A stretch of 64,000 bases of DNA, taken from NCBI GenBank assembly GCA_963693285.1, contig OY848918.1, forward strand, positions 3,167,876 to 3,231,875, given 5' to 3'. This document shows positions 63,121 through 64,000 of this stretch, piece by piece. Position 1 is the stretch's first letter. Every line of letters starts with the position of its first letter. The DNA comes from Xestospongia muta. Its lineage: Eukaryota; Porifera; Demospongiae; Haplosclerida; Petrosiidae. The position numbers and the translations under genes were made by a program. The notes beneath the pieces are model-generated. The model did no database searches. It was not told where the DNA came from and saw only the letters and a list, made by a program, of their open reading frames with translations.

Positions 63121-64000
63121 ATGGCACATTCAATGTCCTCTGGACAATCATCTCGTGACACTGATGAAGATACAACAAAATTCAGAAATCCAGTTGATGC
63201 CCCATTAAGGAAGCTTACAGTAGATTTAATAAAAACTTATCGAACAATAAATGAGGTCAGTACTGTTTGCTGACAATAATTGTCACTATAATGAATACAC
63301 ACAGATGACACATATTTTATATACACTCCCTTAAAGGAGACCAGCTGTTGCTAAACATTCATACTGTTAACGATATTCATAGCCTATTTGAAGCAATCAA
63401 TTATTACCAAATATGGTCATAATGATGTATTAGTTATAGTAACCAATCTAGTCATGTGATGTGTTTGTTACACTAACGTTCTTTGTTATGAATACCAGTG
63501 ACATCTAGTAGTATATGATCAGCTGATACAACAGTCATAATGTATAACATACATACATGTACGTGCACATGTAAACAACATACTTTACATGTGATGTCAG
63601 TATGTATTAACACAGTACATGTATATATAGTTTAAAGTAGTGTAATATAGAACTACTGATCATTACCTATTGTGATTTTTTTAACATTTTAGTACTTAAT
63701 CATGAGGTCATAACATACATGTGTATTTATATACGTTATGAAACCTCTCATGTTCTTCATTGCCATAGCAACTAGCCATTCATTGATGGTTACCATGGTG
63801 ATAAATCATTTAATATCCAGTTGTCAGGGTATCATAGTGGTATAATATTACAAGTGTTATAAGCAGTATAATGTTACTATTTATAGGATGTTATTACATC
63901 ATTATGTTACTATATATAGTAAATAACAAGGCATTATTACTATTATTAGGTCTATTATAAAAAGAGGAGACCATCAGAGAGGGATAAAGGTGGTGACCAC
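63121..64000 (+). CDS. DYRK1: DYRK1-type protein kinase, 5' coding end
   Basis: Exon 63121-63255 begins MAHSMSSGQSSRDTDEDT and contains APLRKLTVDLIKTYRTINE, the block that precedes the kinase domain in DYRK1A/DYRK1B and Drosophila minibrain. After a 694-bp intron, exon 63950 onward reads VYYKKRRPSERDKGGDH, continuing that block into its basic nuclear-localisation stretch; it runs off the window. The kinase domain is not included. DYRK kinases autophosphorylate an activation-loop Tyr and then phosphorylate Ser/Thr targets in nucleus and cytoplasm. The N-terminus is shorter than in human DYRK1A. The ATG directly follows the acceptor, which implies a spliced 5'UTR. Confidence 0.9.

Noticed and set aside
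62926..63273. CVCVCV/RERE and SLSLTHTH reading frames near DYRK1
   Set aside because: CT/CA microsatellite before a 3' splice site; the real coding start is the ATG right after the acceptor at 63121.

Overview
The window looks like a piece of an AT-rich, intron-dense metazoan genome, most probably a demosponge of the Amphimedon type. The evidence is many 45-60 nt GT-AG introns, clear animal orthologues at the right end (PUS7, fibrillarin, DYRK1), and families of Ig/FN3 membrane receptors unlike any bilaterian gene I know. The species call is inference. Family names A, B, C and D below are mine. Exon joins were made by eye from splice signals and reading phase.

Layout. Positions 1-56.6 kb hold a tandemly duplicated and strongly rearranged cluster of type I membrane receptors. 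Family A (signal peptide, Trp-less Ig, FN3 modules, Cys domain, TM, Pro/Tyr-rich tail) occurs as a 3' part (1-2913), a transposon-damaged copy (4326-6935), a copy that lost its TM exons (19487-21420), two near-complete or complete copies (24066-28804 and 33679-38465) and several 3' relics. Family B (signal peptide, Ig, FN3, Cys domain, TM, short Tyr tail) occurs as an intact 580-codon gene (15077-17852), a copy with a stop inside its Ig exon (41096-43858), a copy with a damaged tail (54478-56369) and fragments. Family D is known here only from scattered ectodomain fragments and orphan cytoplasmic-tail exons (8.5-13.9 kb). One family C gene (46121-51290) joins a related ectodomain to an intracellular ZU5 region and two death domains, an UNC5-like plan.

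Between the receptors lie pieces of unrelated genes: a degenerate partial PUS7 copy (44445-45665) and two broken fragments of the SRP receptor alpha gene on the minus strand (52.2-53.5 kb). Inverted receptor exons, a 247-bp foldback element inside an exon, a 58-bp minisatellite and a 363-bp triplication show how actively this DNA is reshuffled. Several tails carry ITIM-like or ITSM-like tyrosine motifs, and the damaged copies tend to lose them or lose the TM.

From 57.2 kb the window changes to single-copy housekeeping genes: PUS7 (+), fibrillarin (-, convergent with PUS7, 92 bp apart), then a shared upstream region and the 5' coding end of a DYRK1 kinase (+) that runs off the window.

Taken together, the left 56 kb resembles an immune or allorecognition receptor complex in organisation (comparable in style to the cnidarian Alr complex). 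Ectodomain modules are reused with different signalling outputs: inhibitory-type tyrosine tails, a switched tail, a death-domain tail, and possibly soluble forms. This functional reading is inference.
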